Translations under genes and position numbers: made by a program
In this document: positions 9,795-18,634 of the stretch, one piece after another
How the letters are laid out: every line of letters begins with the position of its first letter
Position numbering within the stretch: the first letter of the stretch is position 1
Notes under the pieces: generated by a model
The model's database searches: none
Seen by the model: only the letters and a program-made list of their open reading frames with translations
Told to the model about the DNA's origin: nothing
Assembly: GCA_026391455.1 (NCBI GenBank)
Contig: JAPLEH010000052.1
Coordinates: 16,991 to 80,990, forward strand
Direction of reading: 5' to 3'
Length of the DNA stretch: 64,000 nt
From: Bacteroidota bacterium
GTDB lineage: Bacteria > Bacteroidota > Bacteroidia > Chitinophagales > Chitinophagaceae

Positions 9795-9884
9795 GTTGCT
9801 TATTTCAGCCGAAAAATACAGCTTATTTGTCCACTCACAGGGCCATATCACAAATGTCCACCGTCGATTTTTGATTTGTCCACC
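9786..9884. repeat. Clustered (T/A)TGTCCAC(C) motifs in the divergent regulator/adhesin intergenic region
   Basis: TTTGTCCAC at 9826-9834, ATGTCCACC at 9854-9862 and TTTGTCCACC at 9875-9884 lie in direct orientation. An inverted copy, GGTGGACAT at 9786-9794, forms the first three codons of the TPR/HTH gene. Spacings between the direct copies are 27 and 22 bp. They could be protein-binding sites. Nothing else supports function. Confidence 0.4.
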
Positions 9885-10036
9885 CTGAATATTAGGTACA
9901 TGGTTGTTGTCCGGGCTAGTTTTATGCTGTCTAGATAAACTGTATTACCTGAAATGTAAATATATAAACATAGCAAAACCAATTTTTTAATTCCTGAAAC
10001 TATCATTCCCTGAGCAAAACAACTTTTCTGACACAT

Positions 10037-13000
10037 ATGAAAAAAGAACAAACCATACCAGCAACCATTTTACGGCCAATCCCTGAAACGAGCAGGCACT
10101 GTTACTATAAATTTCACCGGTTTAATACCTTCAAACAGGATGTAAAACAAACCCGCCCTGTGGCCCGAATCATTTTCACCTTATCCCTCATCATAGTTTG
10201 TGTGCTCAATGCACAGGCCCAGCAGGTCGGTATTGGCACAACTGCTCCGCAGGCGTTGCTGGAAATTAAAGCCAGCAACCCGGCGGCACCTGCCAATACC
10301 GACGGCCTGCTGATACCCCGGGTGGATACATTTCCTTCCGTAAACCCAACTGCTCAACAAGACGGGATGCTGTTGTACCTGAAGAATGCGACGGGAGGAA
10401 ATCCACCCGGATTGTATATCTGGAAAAACAGCAATAACAGCTGGCAACCTGCTACCGGTGGCGCAATTGTTGGGGCAGGTTGGGGGCTTACGGGTAATAC
10501 AGGAACGGATGAAAACCTGAATTTCATTGGTAACACGGATAACAAGTCGTTGCGGTTTAAAGTAAACGGCCTTACAGCCGGCTTTATATCGGGTACTACC
10601 ACTGGTCTCTTCAATACCAGCTTTGGTTATAATACCATTCCGGCTGCCAATGCCGGATCAGCCAATAGCATATTCGGCTATCAGGCATTCAGTTCCAATA
10701 TCAGCGGGGGAGGCAATGTGGCGAATGGATATTTTTCGCTTTCGTCGAATACATCCGGTTCAGATAATGTGGCGGTGGGTTTTTATTCGATGAAAGGTAA
10801 TACGAGTGGAACTGCAAACACAGGCGTAGGCGCATACAGCATACTGAGCAACACGACAGGGAATGGGAATACGGGCATTGGTTATGAATCGATGCGGAAT
10901 AATTTGACCGGCAATAACAACACGGCACTGGGTCTTTATGCGATGCGGCTTAATAGTTTCGGATCAGATAACGTAGCGATTGCTTCTCAGGCGCTTTATA
11001 CTAATGTTTCTGGCAGCCGCAATGTGGCGGTCGGCTACCAGGCATTGTTTATCAATAATACCGATAACAATACGGCAGTGGGTTATCAGTCCCTGTACAG
11101 CAATTTTGCCGGAAATAATACAGCAGTTGGGGTGCAATCCCTTTATGGCAATACATCCGGCTCATTTAATACGGCAATGGGATCATTTGCCCTTACTGCC
11201 AATACCACCGGTTCAGAGAATACGGCTTTTGGTGCGGCCTCCTTGCAATACAACACAACGGGAATTTTTAATACGGCTACCGGGAGCAAATCACTTACCG
11301 CTAATACCATCGGGGAAAGCAATACTGCATTTGGTTATCATACCCTGATGGCCAATACCCTGGGCAATTATAATACGGCTGTCGGTACGAACACAATGCT
11401 TGCCAATACAGGCGGTACGCTCAACACTTCGCTCGGGGTCGAAGCATTGACCACCAATACCAATGGACATGAAAATGCCGCATTGGGGGCCAGAGGATTG
11501 TTTTTTAATACAACAGGCACACGCAATACGAGCAGTGGTACTTATGCCTTATATAAAAACACCACTGCGTCTGATAATACCGCCAATGGATATCAGTCAT
11601 TGTTCAACACCACTATCGGTTCATTTAATACGGCATTTGGTAGAAATGCGGGTTTTTCCAATATAACAGGCATCAACAATACGTTTGTCGGAGCTAATAC
11701 CAATGCCATTGCGCCCAATCTGGTGAATGCAACGGCTATCGGTGCCGACGCTGTCGTAACGGCAAGTGATATGGTACAGATCGGAAACAATAGTGTCAAT
11801 ACCGTGAAGCTGGCCAACGGGTTTGCCGTACTGGAAGCCGGTCAGGTGAGGTTAAACGCGGGCTCTCCCGGTGTCGGCAAAGTGCTGGTGTCTGATGCAG
11901 GTGGAAACGGAAGCTGGCAGGATGCCCCGCTCTCGCCAATGGCATGGGGGCTCACCGGAAATACCGGAACAAACCCCGCCACGCATTTCGTGGGTACAGC
12001 AGATAATACACCCTTGAATTTCAGGGTTAATAATGTGGCGGCGGGAAGGATTGGTATAAATGGTGAGCTTTATCTCGGTTACCAGGCAGGATTGTCTTCA
12101 ACAGGAATACAAAATACTGCTCTGGGAGCTACAGCACTCTCTACAGGAAATACCGGAGCGGGAAATACGGCGATCGGTTTTCAAAGCATGTATTGGAATA
12201 CATCAGGTGCCTATAATACCGCAACCGGGGTATCTTCATTGGTGTCTAACAACACCGGCATTTTTAATACGGCAAACGGATACAATAGCTTTTTTTCCAA
12301 CACAAGTGGAAATTACAATACAGGTGTGGGGGCTTATGCTGGTTTCTCTAATGCCACCGCCAGTTTCCTGACAGTCGTTGGATACAATGCGTTATACTCC
12401 AATACTACGGGCAATAATAATACGGCTGTAGGTTATCAAAGCATGTATGCCAATACCACCGGCACGAACAATACAGCTGTTGGCCTCTCATCCTTATCTG
12501 TAAACGGGGGCGGCAGTAATAATACAGCCACCGGTTTCAACGCGCTCTTTGGTAATACAAGCGGGAATAATAATACGGCCGTTGGCTATAATGCTGCCTT
12601 TAATAACACTACGGCCAATAACATCACAGCATCAGGTGCAGGTGCATTATATTCCAATACGACAGGTGCTAATAATACAGCAGTCGGTTATAATGCTGCC
12701 TATACAAACACTACGGCCAGTAACATCACAGCATCAGGTGCAGGGGCGCTTTATTCCAATAGTACAGGTGCTAATAATACAGCAGTCGGTTATAATGCTG
12801 CCTATAATAACACTACGGCCAGTAATATCACAGCATCGGGTGCAGGTGCGCTTTATTCCAATACGACAGGTGCCAATAATACAGCATTGGGCTACAATGC
12901 TGCTTATAATAACAATGTAGCCAACAATATAACTGCCGCAGGTTCGAGCGCACTTTTTTCCAACACTACGGGAATAAATAATACCGCTTTGGGTGCCAAT

Positions 13001-13909
13001 GCCGCTTACAGCAACACCACCGGAGCAAATATCACGGCCGGTGGATACAATGCACTTTATTTTAATACAACAGGCGGTAATAACACCGCATTTGGTTATC
13101 AAAGTATGTATGCCAATACCACCGGCAGCAGCAACACGGCGTATGGAATGGGCTCCATGATGAACAATACCACGGGCACCCGTAATACCGCCATTGGCTT
13201 TAATACCTTGATCAGCAACAGTACCGGCACAGATAATACTGCTGTTGGGTTAACGGCAATGCGGGACAATACCACCGGTATCAGCAATGCAGCGTTTGGA
13301 AATGGAGCACTGCGGATAAACACGACTGGATTGGGTAATACCTCTGTAGGAGCCGAATCAATGATCTTTAGTACTACTGGAAATAATAATACCGCTGTCG
13401 GTTTTATAGCCGGAACCGGCATTACCACCGGGGGGGATAATATTGCCATTGGTCAGAATGCACAGGTGCCAAACGGGGCCTTGAATTCGCAGATCCGTAT
13501 CGGCAATACCGGAATCACCTATGCCGGCATACAGGTGGCCTGGACCATTACATCGGATGAGCATTGGAAAAACAATATCCGTACATCTGATCTGGGTCTG
13601 CGTTTTTTGCAAACCTTACGCCCGGTTAGTTATTTGCGCAATGATGATCCGGGAAAGAAAACAGAATACGGGTTTATCGCGCAGGACCTGGACAAAGCAC
13701 TCGAACAAGCAGGTGTTTCCAACAGCGGCATACTTTCCAAAGACCATTTAGGGTATTATGGCGTACGGTACAATGATTTTATTTCGATTATTGTAAAGGG
13801 AGTACAGGAGCAACAGGACCAGATCGAAGCCCTGAAACAAAAAAATGCGCAATTGGAACAACTCATCCATACCTTGTTGGATAAACTATCACCGGTTACG
13901 AGCAAGTAA
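10037..13909 (+). CDS. Giant 17-residue-repeat surface protein with C-terminal S74 intramolecular chaperone domain (tail-fibre-like)
   Basis: 1290 residues. A hydrophobic export segment (44-60, ending NAQAQ) lies unusually far from the ATG; a GTG at 10160 would give a standard signal peptide and is an alternative start. The body has two modules. Each begins with WGLTGNTGT (residues 149 and 637) and an F-GT-DN-L-F-VN motif, followed by dozens of 17-residue repeats of the form NTAVGYxALxxNTTGxx, which suggests a trimeric beta-roll stalk. The C terminus is a Peptidase_S74 / endosialidase-chaperone domain starting SDEHWKNN (Ser1173 and Lys1178 fit the self-cleavage dyad), with EYGFIAQDLD, and ends in a coiled coil. 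The family trimerises and then sheds its chaperone. No phage genes are nearby, so I read it as a cell-surface fibre or adhesin. A LytTR regulator follows 29 bp downstream. Confidence 0.85.
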   Translation: MKKEQTIPATILRPIPETSRHCYYKFHRFNTFKQDVKQTRPVARIIFTLSLIIVCVLNAQAQQVGIGTTAPQALLEIKASNPAAPANTDGLLIPRVDTFPSVNPTAQQDGMLLYLKNATGGNPPGLYIWKNSNNSWQPATGGAIVGAGWGLTGNTGTDENLNFIGNTDNKSLRFKVNGLTAGFISGTTTGLFNTSFGYNTIPAANAGSANSIFGYQAFSSNISGGGNVANGYFSLSSNTSGSDNVAVGFYSMKGNTSGTANTGVGAYSILSNTTGNGNTGIGYESMRNNLTGNNNTALGLYAMRLNSFGSDNVAIASQALYTNVSGSRNVAVGYQALFINNTDNNTAVGYQSLYSNFAGNNTAVGVQSLYGNTSGSFNTAMGSFALTANTTGSENTAFGAASLQYNTTGIFNTATGSKSLTANTIGESNTAFGYHTLMANTLGNYNTAVGTNTMLANTGGTLNTSLGVEALTTNTNGHENAALGARGLFFNTTGTRNTSSGTYALYKNTTASDNTANGYQSLFNTTIGSFNTAFGRNAGFSNITGINNTFVGANTNAIAPNLVNATAIGADAVVTASDMVQIGNNSVNTVKLANGFAVLEAGQVRLNAGSPGVGKVLVSDAGGNGSWQDAPLSPMAWGLTGNTGTNPATHFVGTADNTPLNFRVNNVAAGRIGINGELYLGYQAGLSSTGIQNTALGATALSTGNTGAGNTAIGFQSMYWNTSGAYNTATGVSSLVSNNTGIFNTANGYNSFFSNTSGNYNTGVGAYAGFSNATASFLTVVGYNALYSNTTGNNNTAVGYQSMYANTTGTNNTAVGLSSLSVNGGGSNNTATGFNALFGNTSGNNNTAVGYNAAFNNTTANNITASGAGALYSNTTGANNTAVGYNAAYTNTTASNITASGAGALYSNSTGANNTAVGYNAAYNNTTASNITASGAGALYSNTTGANNTALGYNAAYNNNVANNITAAGSSALFSNTTGINNTALGANAAYSNTTGANITAGGYNALYFNTTGGNNTAFGYQSMYANTTGSSNTAYGMGSMMNNTTGTRNTAIGFNTLISNSTGTDNTAVGLTAMRDNTTGISNAAFGNGALRINTTGLGNTSVGAESMIFSTTGNNNTAVGFIAGTGITTGGDNIAIGQNAQVPNGALNSQIRIGNTGITYAGIQVAWTITSDEHWKNNIRTSDLGLRFLQTLRPVSYLRNDDPGKKTEYGFIAQDLDKALEQAGVSNSGILSKDHLGYYGVRYNDFISIIVKGVQEQQDQIEALKQKNAQLEQLIHTLLDKLSPVTSK
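12578..13087 (+). repeat. Five exact-period 102-bp tandem repeats inside the fibre gene
   Basis: Units start at 12578, 12680, 12782, 12884 and 12986. Each encodes two 17-residue repeats (a VGYNAAYNNTTASN half and an ITASGAGALYSNTTGANNT half). Units 2 and 3 are almost identical at DNA level; units 4 and 5 have drifted. The array could change copy number by recombination without shifting frame. Confidence 0.85.
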
Positions 13910-13938
13910 TTTATATTTCTTAAAACGAAAGAATTTCT

Positions 13939-14277
13939 ATGCCTGCGCCCGTTTTGATCGTACCTGCCTGTAATGGAACCCAATGGATACCGGTTGCCAG
14001 TATTATACGCGTGGAAGCACGAAGCAATTACAGCAAATTGTATTTTTCTTCCGGCAATTGCCTGGTGGTGGCAAAAGTGCTTCGTTGGTTTGAGCAACGC
14101 TTGCCGGCTGCACAATTTATCCGGCTGCATCGCACGCATTTGGTCAATAAAGATTTTATCTCCCGTTATGTAAATGGTACGGGTGGCAGGATCGTGTTGC
14201 AGGATGGGCTTCAACTTGATGTGTCGAAACGAAGAAAACAACAGTTTTTAAAGAATTGGTATGGACTTGCAGCCTGA
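13939..14277 (+). CDS. Stand-alone LytTR DNA-binding protein
   Basis: 112 residues, essentially one LytTR domain and no receiver domain. Typical features are IIRVEARSNYSKLYF, LRWFEQRLPAAQFIRLHRTHLVNKDFI and the final basic strand LDVSKRRKQQFL. The family binds direct-repeat promoter DNA through its beta strands. It starts 29 bp after the fibre gene on the same strand, and a strong terminator follows, so the two form a two-gene operon. It may regulate fibre expression, for example by feedback; this is inferred from position only. How its activity is controlled without a receiver domain is not apparent. Confidence 0.88.
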   Translation: MPAPVLIVPACNGTQWIPVASIIRVEARSNYSKLYFSSGNCLVVAKVLRWFEQRLPAAQFIRLHRTHLVNKDFISRYVNGTGGRIVLQDGLQLDVSKRRKQQFLKNWYGLAA

Positions 14278-14302
14278 ATGATGAGAAAGGCTTGTTATGG
14301 TG

Positions 14303-14334
14303 CCCGCAGCGAAATCGCTGCGGGTTTTTCTTTA
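14303..14334 (+). terminator. Terminator closing the fibre/LytTR operon
   Basis: A perfect 9-bp GC-rich stem, CCCGCAGCG (14303-14311) with CGCTGCGGG (14316-14324), closes an AAAT loop and is followed by TTTTTCTTT. It also shows that the M14 gene must start downstream of it. Confidence 0.9.
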
Positions 14335-14361
14335 TCTTTCCTTTCCCAAATAAAAAAGACC

Positions 14362-16956
14362 ATGCGCCGATCATTTTTTTTAGCTTCGATATTTCTGATA
14401 TTGTATCCTGCCCTTTCTGCACAGGACCTGTCATACTATCTTCCATCCAACGTAGCATATAATCCCGCCATACCCAAACCCAAAGAAGTAATCTACCATG
14501 AAGTGGGAGAGTGGCATGTAACACATGACAGGCTCGTGAATTATATGAAAGCCGTTGCAGCAGCAGCACCGCAACGCATCAAAATGGAAACGATGGGCTA
14601 TACCTATGAAGGAAGGCCACAGGTATTGCTCATCATCACTTCACCCGGTAATCAGGCAAGGCTGGAGGAGATCCGGCAAAAACATTTGAAACTTACAGAC
14701 CCGGCGCAATCCGCGTCGGTAGCAGTGAATAATATGCCCATCGTGGTTTGGATCGGTCATTCTATTCATGGCAATGAACCCAGTGGTGCCAATGCATCGC
14801 TCCTTACCGCCTATTACCTGGCTGCGGCTCAAAGTCCTGCTATCAATGAATTGCTCGACAATGTAGTGATCCTATTCGATCCCTCTTTCAATCCTGATGG
14901 GTTGCAGCGATTCTCCACCTGGGCCAATCAGCACAAAAGCAAGAATCTCGTCAGCGATCCCAGCTCCAGGGAGTTCAATGAAGTGTGGCCGGGCGGTCGT
15001 TTTAATCACTACTGGTTCGATCTGAACCGCGACTGGCTGCCGGCAGTACACCGCGAAAGTCAGAACCGGCTCAAATGGTATCATCTGTGGAAACCCAATA
15101 TACTTACCGATCACCATGAGCAAAGCAGTAATGCCACGTTCTTCTTTCAACCTGGAGTGCCTTCCCGTGTCAATCCGCTTACACCGGCACGTAACCAGGA
15201 ACTGACAGTTAAGCTCGCAAAATTTCATGCGGCATACCTGGACAGTATCGGATCCCTTTATTTTACTAAAGAGAATTATGATGACTTTTATTACGGAAAA
15301 GGATCCACCTTCCCGGATATCAATGGCGCGATAGGAATTTTATTTGAACAGGCCTCTTCCCGCGGACACCTTCAGCAAACCAACAACGGATTATTGAGTT
15401 TTCCATTTACGATACGCAATCAGTTTGTAACGGCCCTTTCTACATTGGAAGGCGCAAGAGTTTTACGGCAGGAATTTTTACAATGGCAGCGCGATTTTTA
15501 TACCAATAATTTGCGGGATGCAGCTACCGATCCGGTAAAAGCCTATGTATTCGGCAGTAAAACAGATGTGGTGAAGAATAAGATGATGCTGGATATGCTG
15601 TTGCGTCAGCAGATAAATGTGTATAAGCTGCAGCAGACGGTAAAAACAGAGAATGATGTATTCAATCCGGAAACAGGATATGTGGTGCCATTGAACCAAC
15701 CACAGTACCGGGTGATCAAAACCATTTTCGAAAAAACATTCCAGTATAAAGACAGTCTTTTTTATGATATCACCAGTTGGACCATGCCTTTGGCGTTTGG
15801 AATGCCTTATGCTGAATTGAATGCTTCACAGTTCAATGCGAACCTGTACAACGAAACACAAGGAAGGATCGATCCGGAAACAGTGAATCAATCCATCACC
15901 GGCGCTGCACCAGCCAGATCGGAGTATGCATACCTTATTGCATATAACAATTATGCGGCACCTGCAGCGCTATATGAAATGATGCAGGCCGGATTATCAC
16001 TAAAAGTGGCCACGCAACCTTTTCAATTAGAAGTAGCGGGCAACGCCCGTTCATTTGAAAGGGGTACCATCCTGCTGAATGTAAAAGCACAGGCGATGGG
16101 AAGTGATAAACTGCATAGCCTGGTCAGCGATATTGCCGTACGTAACAATGTGCCGGTGATTTCCATTGCATCCGGCTATGCGATAAGTGGTACGGATCTG
16201 GGCAGCAGTAAGTTTGCGCCGCTGGCAAAACCATCCATTGCTATGATCACAGGGCAGGGGGTCAATGCCACCGATGCAGGTGAAGTGTGGCATCTGCTGG
16301 ATCAGCGGATGAATATTCCCGCCACGCACCTGGAACCTGCTATTTTCAACCGGGCGGATATCAGCCGGTATAATACGCTTATCATGGTAGGCGGAACTTA
16401 TCCCGATATCAATAAAGAAAAATTAAAGAATTGGGTTCAGTCAGGTGGCGTGCTGATACTCACCGAAGAAGCGGTTTCATGGGCCGCTCAAAATGGTATC
16501 AGTGAAGTAAAATTCAAGAAAACCAGTTCAGGCACGGATAGCACCAACCGAATCGGTTATAGTGAAAAAGAACAGTTGGATGGGGCACAGCAAATTGCCG
16601 GGGCCATTTTTGGTGCGGAAGCAGACCTTAGCCATCCGCTGGCTTTCGGATACGATCAAAAGAACATCAGTTTATTTAAAGCGAATAAAGTATTCATGGA
16701 GAAAAGCAGGAATCCATACGCCACGCCTTTCTACTATGGAGCCAATCCACTGCAGAGTGGTTGGGTGAGTAAAGAAAACAAAGATGCGATCAAAAACTCG
16801 GCAGCAGTGATAGTGAGTACTGTTGGTAATGGACGGGTGATCAGCATTGCAGACAATCCTAACTTCAGGGCCTTCTGGCTGGGAGGTGCCAAATTATTCA
16901 TGAATGCGATCTTCTTCGGCAGGATCATCGATGCAGGAAGTGCCAGAACCGAGTAA
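14362..16956 (+). CDS. Secreted M14-family zinc carboxypeptidase
   Basis: 864 residues from the ATG at 14362. That start gives a clean signal peptide (MRRSFFLASIFLILYPALSA) and lies just after a terminator; the in-frame ATG at 14278 would place the terminator inside the gene. Zinc ligands are seen as HGNE (His136, Glu139) and a histidine of DHHEQ (251/252), and a candidate catalytic glutamate is in ILFEQ (Glu329). The C-terminal half (about 560-800) is a beta/alpha region with IAMITGQGVN and LIMVGGTYPD, like the glutamine-amidotransferase-type tail of large Bacteroidota M14 enzymes. It is predicted to be periplasmic or exported and to trim peptides. The next gene follows after 10 bp. Confidence 0.9.
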   Translation: MRRSFFLASIFLILYPALSAQDLSYYLPSNVAYNPAIPKPKEVIYHEVGEWHVTHDRLVNYMKAVAAAAPQRIKMETMGYTYEGRPQVLLIITSPGNQARLEEIRQKHLKLTDPAQSASVAVNNMPIVVWIGHSIHGNEPSGANASLLTAYYLAAAQSPAINELLDNVVILFDPSFNPDGLQRFSTWANQHKSKNLVSDPSSREFNEVWPGGRFNHYWFDLNRDWLPAVHRESQNRLKWYHLWKPNILTDHHEQSSNATFFFQPGVPSRVNPLTPARNQELTVKLAKFHAAYLDSIGSLYFTKENYDDFYYGKGSTFPDINGAIGILFEQASSRGHLQQTNNGLLSFPFTIRNQFVTALSTLEGARVLRQEFLQWQRDFYTNNLRDAATDPVKAYVFGSKTDVVKNKMMLDMLLRQQINVYKLQQTVKTENDVFNPETGYVVPLNQPQYRVIKTIFEKTFQYKDSLFYDITSWTMPLAFGMPYAELNASQFNANLYNETQGRIDPETVNQSITGAAPARSEYAYLIAYNNYAAPAALYEMMQAGLSLKVATQPFQLEVAGNARSFERGTILLNVKAQAMGSDKLHSLVSDIAVRNNVPVISIASGYAISGTDLGSSKFAPLAKPSIAMITGQGVNATDAGEVWHLLDQRMNIPATHLEPAIFNRADISRYNTLIMVGGTYPDINKEKLKNWVQSGGVLILTEEAVSWAAQNGISEVKFKKTSSGTDSTNRIGYSEKEQLDGAQQIAGAIFGAEADLSHPLAFGYDQKNISLFKANKVFMEKSRNPYATPFYYGANPLQSGWVSKENKDAIKNSAAVIVSTVGNGRVISIADNPNFRAFWLGGAKLFMNAIFFGRIIDAGSARTE

Positions 16957-16966
16957 GTAATTATAC

Positions 16967-17866
16967 ATGAAGAGTAACTTTCTTTTTTCCCGGCGATTCT
17001 GGATACCCTTTATCCTGGTATTGCTGGCACATCTCTGGTGGTTTGGCAGGGAGTTAGGGGGCACATATATTGACGATTTCAAGGGCAAGGGACTTCCTGA
17101 ATCACTATTTCGTGAATGGCTATGGACATCCCTCAATGGCCCCATAGTTTACGTTTCTTTTCTGGCAGCCTTTATTACCGGGATCACCTGGTTTAGTCAT
17201 TATAATACCAAACGCAGGCAATCTTCTTTCCGCCCTTTTTCGTTCGGATCAATGGCCATACTGATCAGTATTTCGGGGTTGGTTTTTGTTTATATGGCTA
17301 TTATAGCACCCCATATCTCCAGGAAAGAAAAAAGGATATTGACAGAGGTCGTCTTTGCCCGCTCTTACAAAGAGTTTACAGACGGAATGAAAAGAGTGGA
17401 TACAAGTATCGTTCATACCGTAAGGGCGCTAACATTATCGGAGCTTTTCGACCGTAAGCGATCGCTGCAGCATCGTGATCTGGATGAATTTGACAAAACC
17501 GGAATACGGTATCCGCTAGACAACTCCGTGCGGAAAGTGCGCTTCGAAATTGCCAAACGTTTTTCCGTTCCGTTAATAGTGGCATTGTTTTATTTCTGCG
17601 GCATCTTCATGGGATTTTCTTTTTATAAAACCTACCGGCTCATACCCTTTTTTCTTTCATGGATTTTACTGGCATTGGGTTGGTTTGTGCTCGATACTTT
17701 TTCGTCAGTATTATATCGCAGGGAAACGCTGGGTCTATTCACGAGTGTATGGGGGCCAATATTGATTCTTTCTTTTATATTATTCGTTTGGTATTGGGCA
17801 CTTCGACGGTATGGATTTTTTCATAAAAAGGAAGAGGGACTACCAGCCGATTTTCTGGAGGGATGA
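16967..17866 (+). CDS. Six-helix membrane protein of unknown function
   Basis: 299 residues. I do not recognise the family with confidence. Three hydrophobic helices lie in the N-terminal part (about 12-28, 58-75, 95-114), then a charged soluble stretch of about 85 residues (115-198, rich in Lys, Arg, Asp), then three more helices (about 200-220, 227-247, 253-277) and a short charged tail. The 3+soluble+3 topology recalls LptF/LptG permeases, but the soluble part is about half the usual size and no clear motif confirms that. It begins 10 bp after the M14 carboxypeptidase, so the two are probably co-transcribed. Confidence 0.7.
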   Translation: MKSNFLFSRRFWIPFILVLLAHLWWFGRELGGTYIDDFKGKGLPESLFREWLWTSLNGPIVYVSFLAAFITGITWFSHYNTKRRQSSFRPFSFGSMAILISISGLVFVYMAIIAPHISRKEKRILTEVVFARSYKEFTDGMKRVDTSIVHTVRALTLSELFDRKRSLQHRDLDEFDKTGIRYPLDNSVRKVRFEIAKRFSVPLIVALFYFCGIFMGFSFYKTYRLIPFFLSWILLALGWFVLDTFSSVLYRRETLGLFTSVWGPILILSFILFVWYWALRRYGFFHKKEEGLPADFLEG

Positions 17867-18006
17867 TGATGCAAGCAGCAGGCATACGGTATAGATATAT
17901 TCCACTATATGGATTTCCATGTGGTTAATTTATTTTGGCCGCTATGACAAAACGAACTATTTTGCCCGCCTGAATAATAATTACGTCAATTTAAAAATCG
18001 AGCACT

Positions 18007-18456
18007 ATGATTAAAATGCAGGTTATCGGCCGTTTAGGCAAAGACTGTGTAGTGAACACAGTAAATGGAAAAAATGTCATCAACTTCACGGTTGCTCATT
18101 CCGAAAAGTACAAAGACAGCCAGGGCAATTTGCAGGAAAAAACAATCTGGGTGGACTGCGCTTACTGGACCGACCGTACAGCGGTGTCGCCTTATCTTCA
18201 GAAAGGCACTCAGGTGTATGTGGAAGGACAACCTGAAGCCCGTTCTTTCCAACGCAACGACGGCACCCCCGGTGCATCTCTTTCCCTTCGTGTAAGAGAA
18301 GTGCAATTGCTGGGAAGCAAAAATGAAAACAGCGGCGGTGGCGGTGGTTCTTACCAGCAAAACAATGCGTACAGCGCACCGCAATCATCTTCATCCGGCA
18401 GTTCTATCCCTTCACCGGGAGAAATCACGGAGCCGGTAGACGATCTGCCCTTCTGA
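18007..18456 (+). CDS. ssb: Single-stranded DNA-binding protein
   Basis: 149 residues. The N-terminal OB fold (MIKMQVIGRLGKDC, VINFTVAHSEKYKD, TIWVDCAYW, QVYVEGQPEARSF) is followed by a Gly/Ser/Gln-rich disordered linker and the acidic tip DDLPF. That tip is the docking site for replication and repair partners in this family. It protects ssDNA during replication, recombination and repair. The size is within the family range. It stands alone with its own terminator; no rpsF/rpsR neighbours are seen, and the usual mutY neighbour of Bacteroidota is not in view. Confidence 0.95.
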   Translation: MIKMQVIGRLGKDCVVNTVNGKNVINFTVAHSEKYKDSQGNLQEKTIWVDCAYWTDRTAVSPYLQKGTQVYVEGQPEARSFQRNDGTPGASLSLRVREVQLLGSKNENSGGGGGSYQQNNAYSAPQSSSSGSSIPSPGEITEPVDDLPF

Positions 18457-18479
18457 GGTCGCAATCAACACTAACAATG

Positions 18480-18508
18480 AGCCCCTTCTTTCATTGAAGG
18501 GGCTTTTT
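18480..18508 (+). terminator. Terminator after ssb
   Basis: A 9-bp perfect stem, AGCCCCTTC (18480-18488) with GAAGGGGCT (18496-18504), has a 7-nt loop and is followed by TTTTT. It lies 24 bp past the ssb stop. Confidence 0.9.
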
Positions 18509-18622
18509 ATTTGCAACCTCAAAATGATTAGCAACTGGATGGATTGCTGGGGTTGTATTAAGTTCAACTTTCTCAAGGAACAGTTGCCTTGTATCCCGAT
18601 GACCTGTAAATAAGTTTAGGAG

Positions 18623-18630
18623 TATATTTG
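18623..18630 (+). promoter_or_regulatory. -7 promoter element of the Ldh2-type dehydrogenase gene
   Basis: TATATTTG is an exact TAnnTTTG match ending only four bases before the ATG at 18635. The transcript is therefore probably leaderless or nearly so. Confidence 0.65.
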
Positions 18631-18634
18631 CCGC

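Noticed and set aside
10480..13500. Regularly spaced repeats that might suggest a CRISPR or minisatellite locus
   Set aside because: The 51-bp and 102-bp periods keep the reading frame of one long protein and encode a 17-residue structural repeat.
10037..13909. Tail-fibre-like protein as evidence of a prophage
   Set aside because: No capsid, terminase, portal, integrase or lysis gene in the surroundings. The neighbours are ordinary chromosomal genes.
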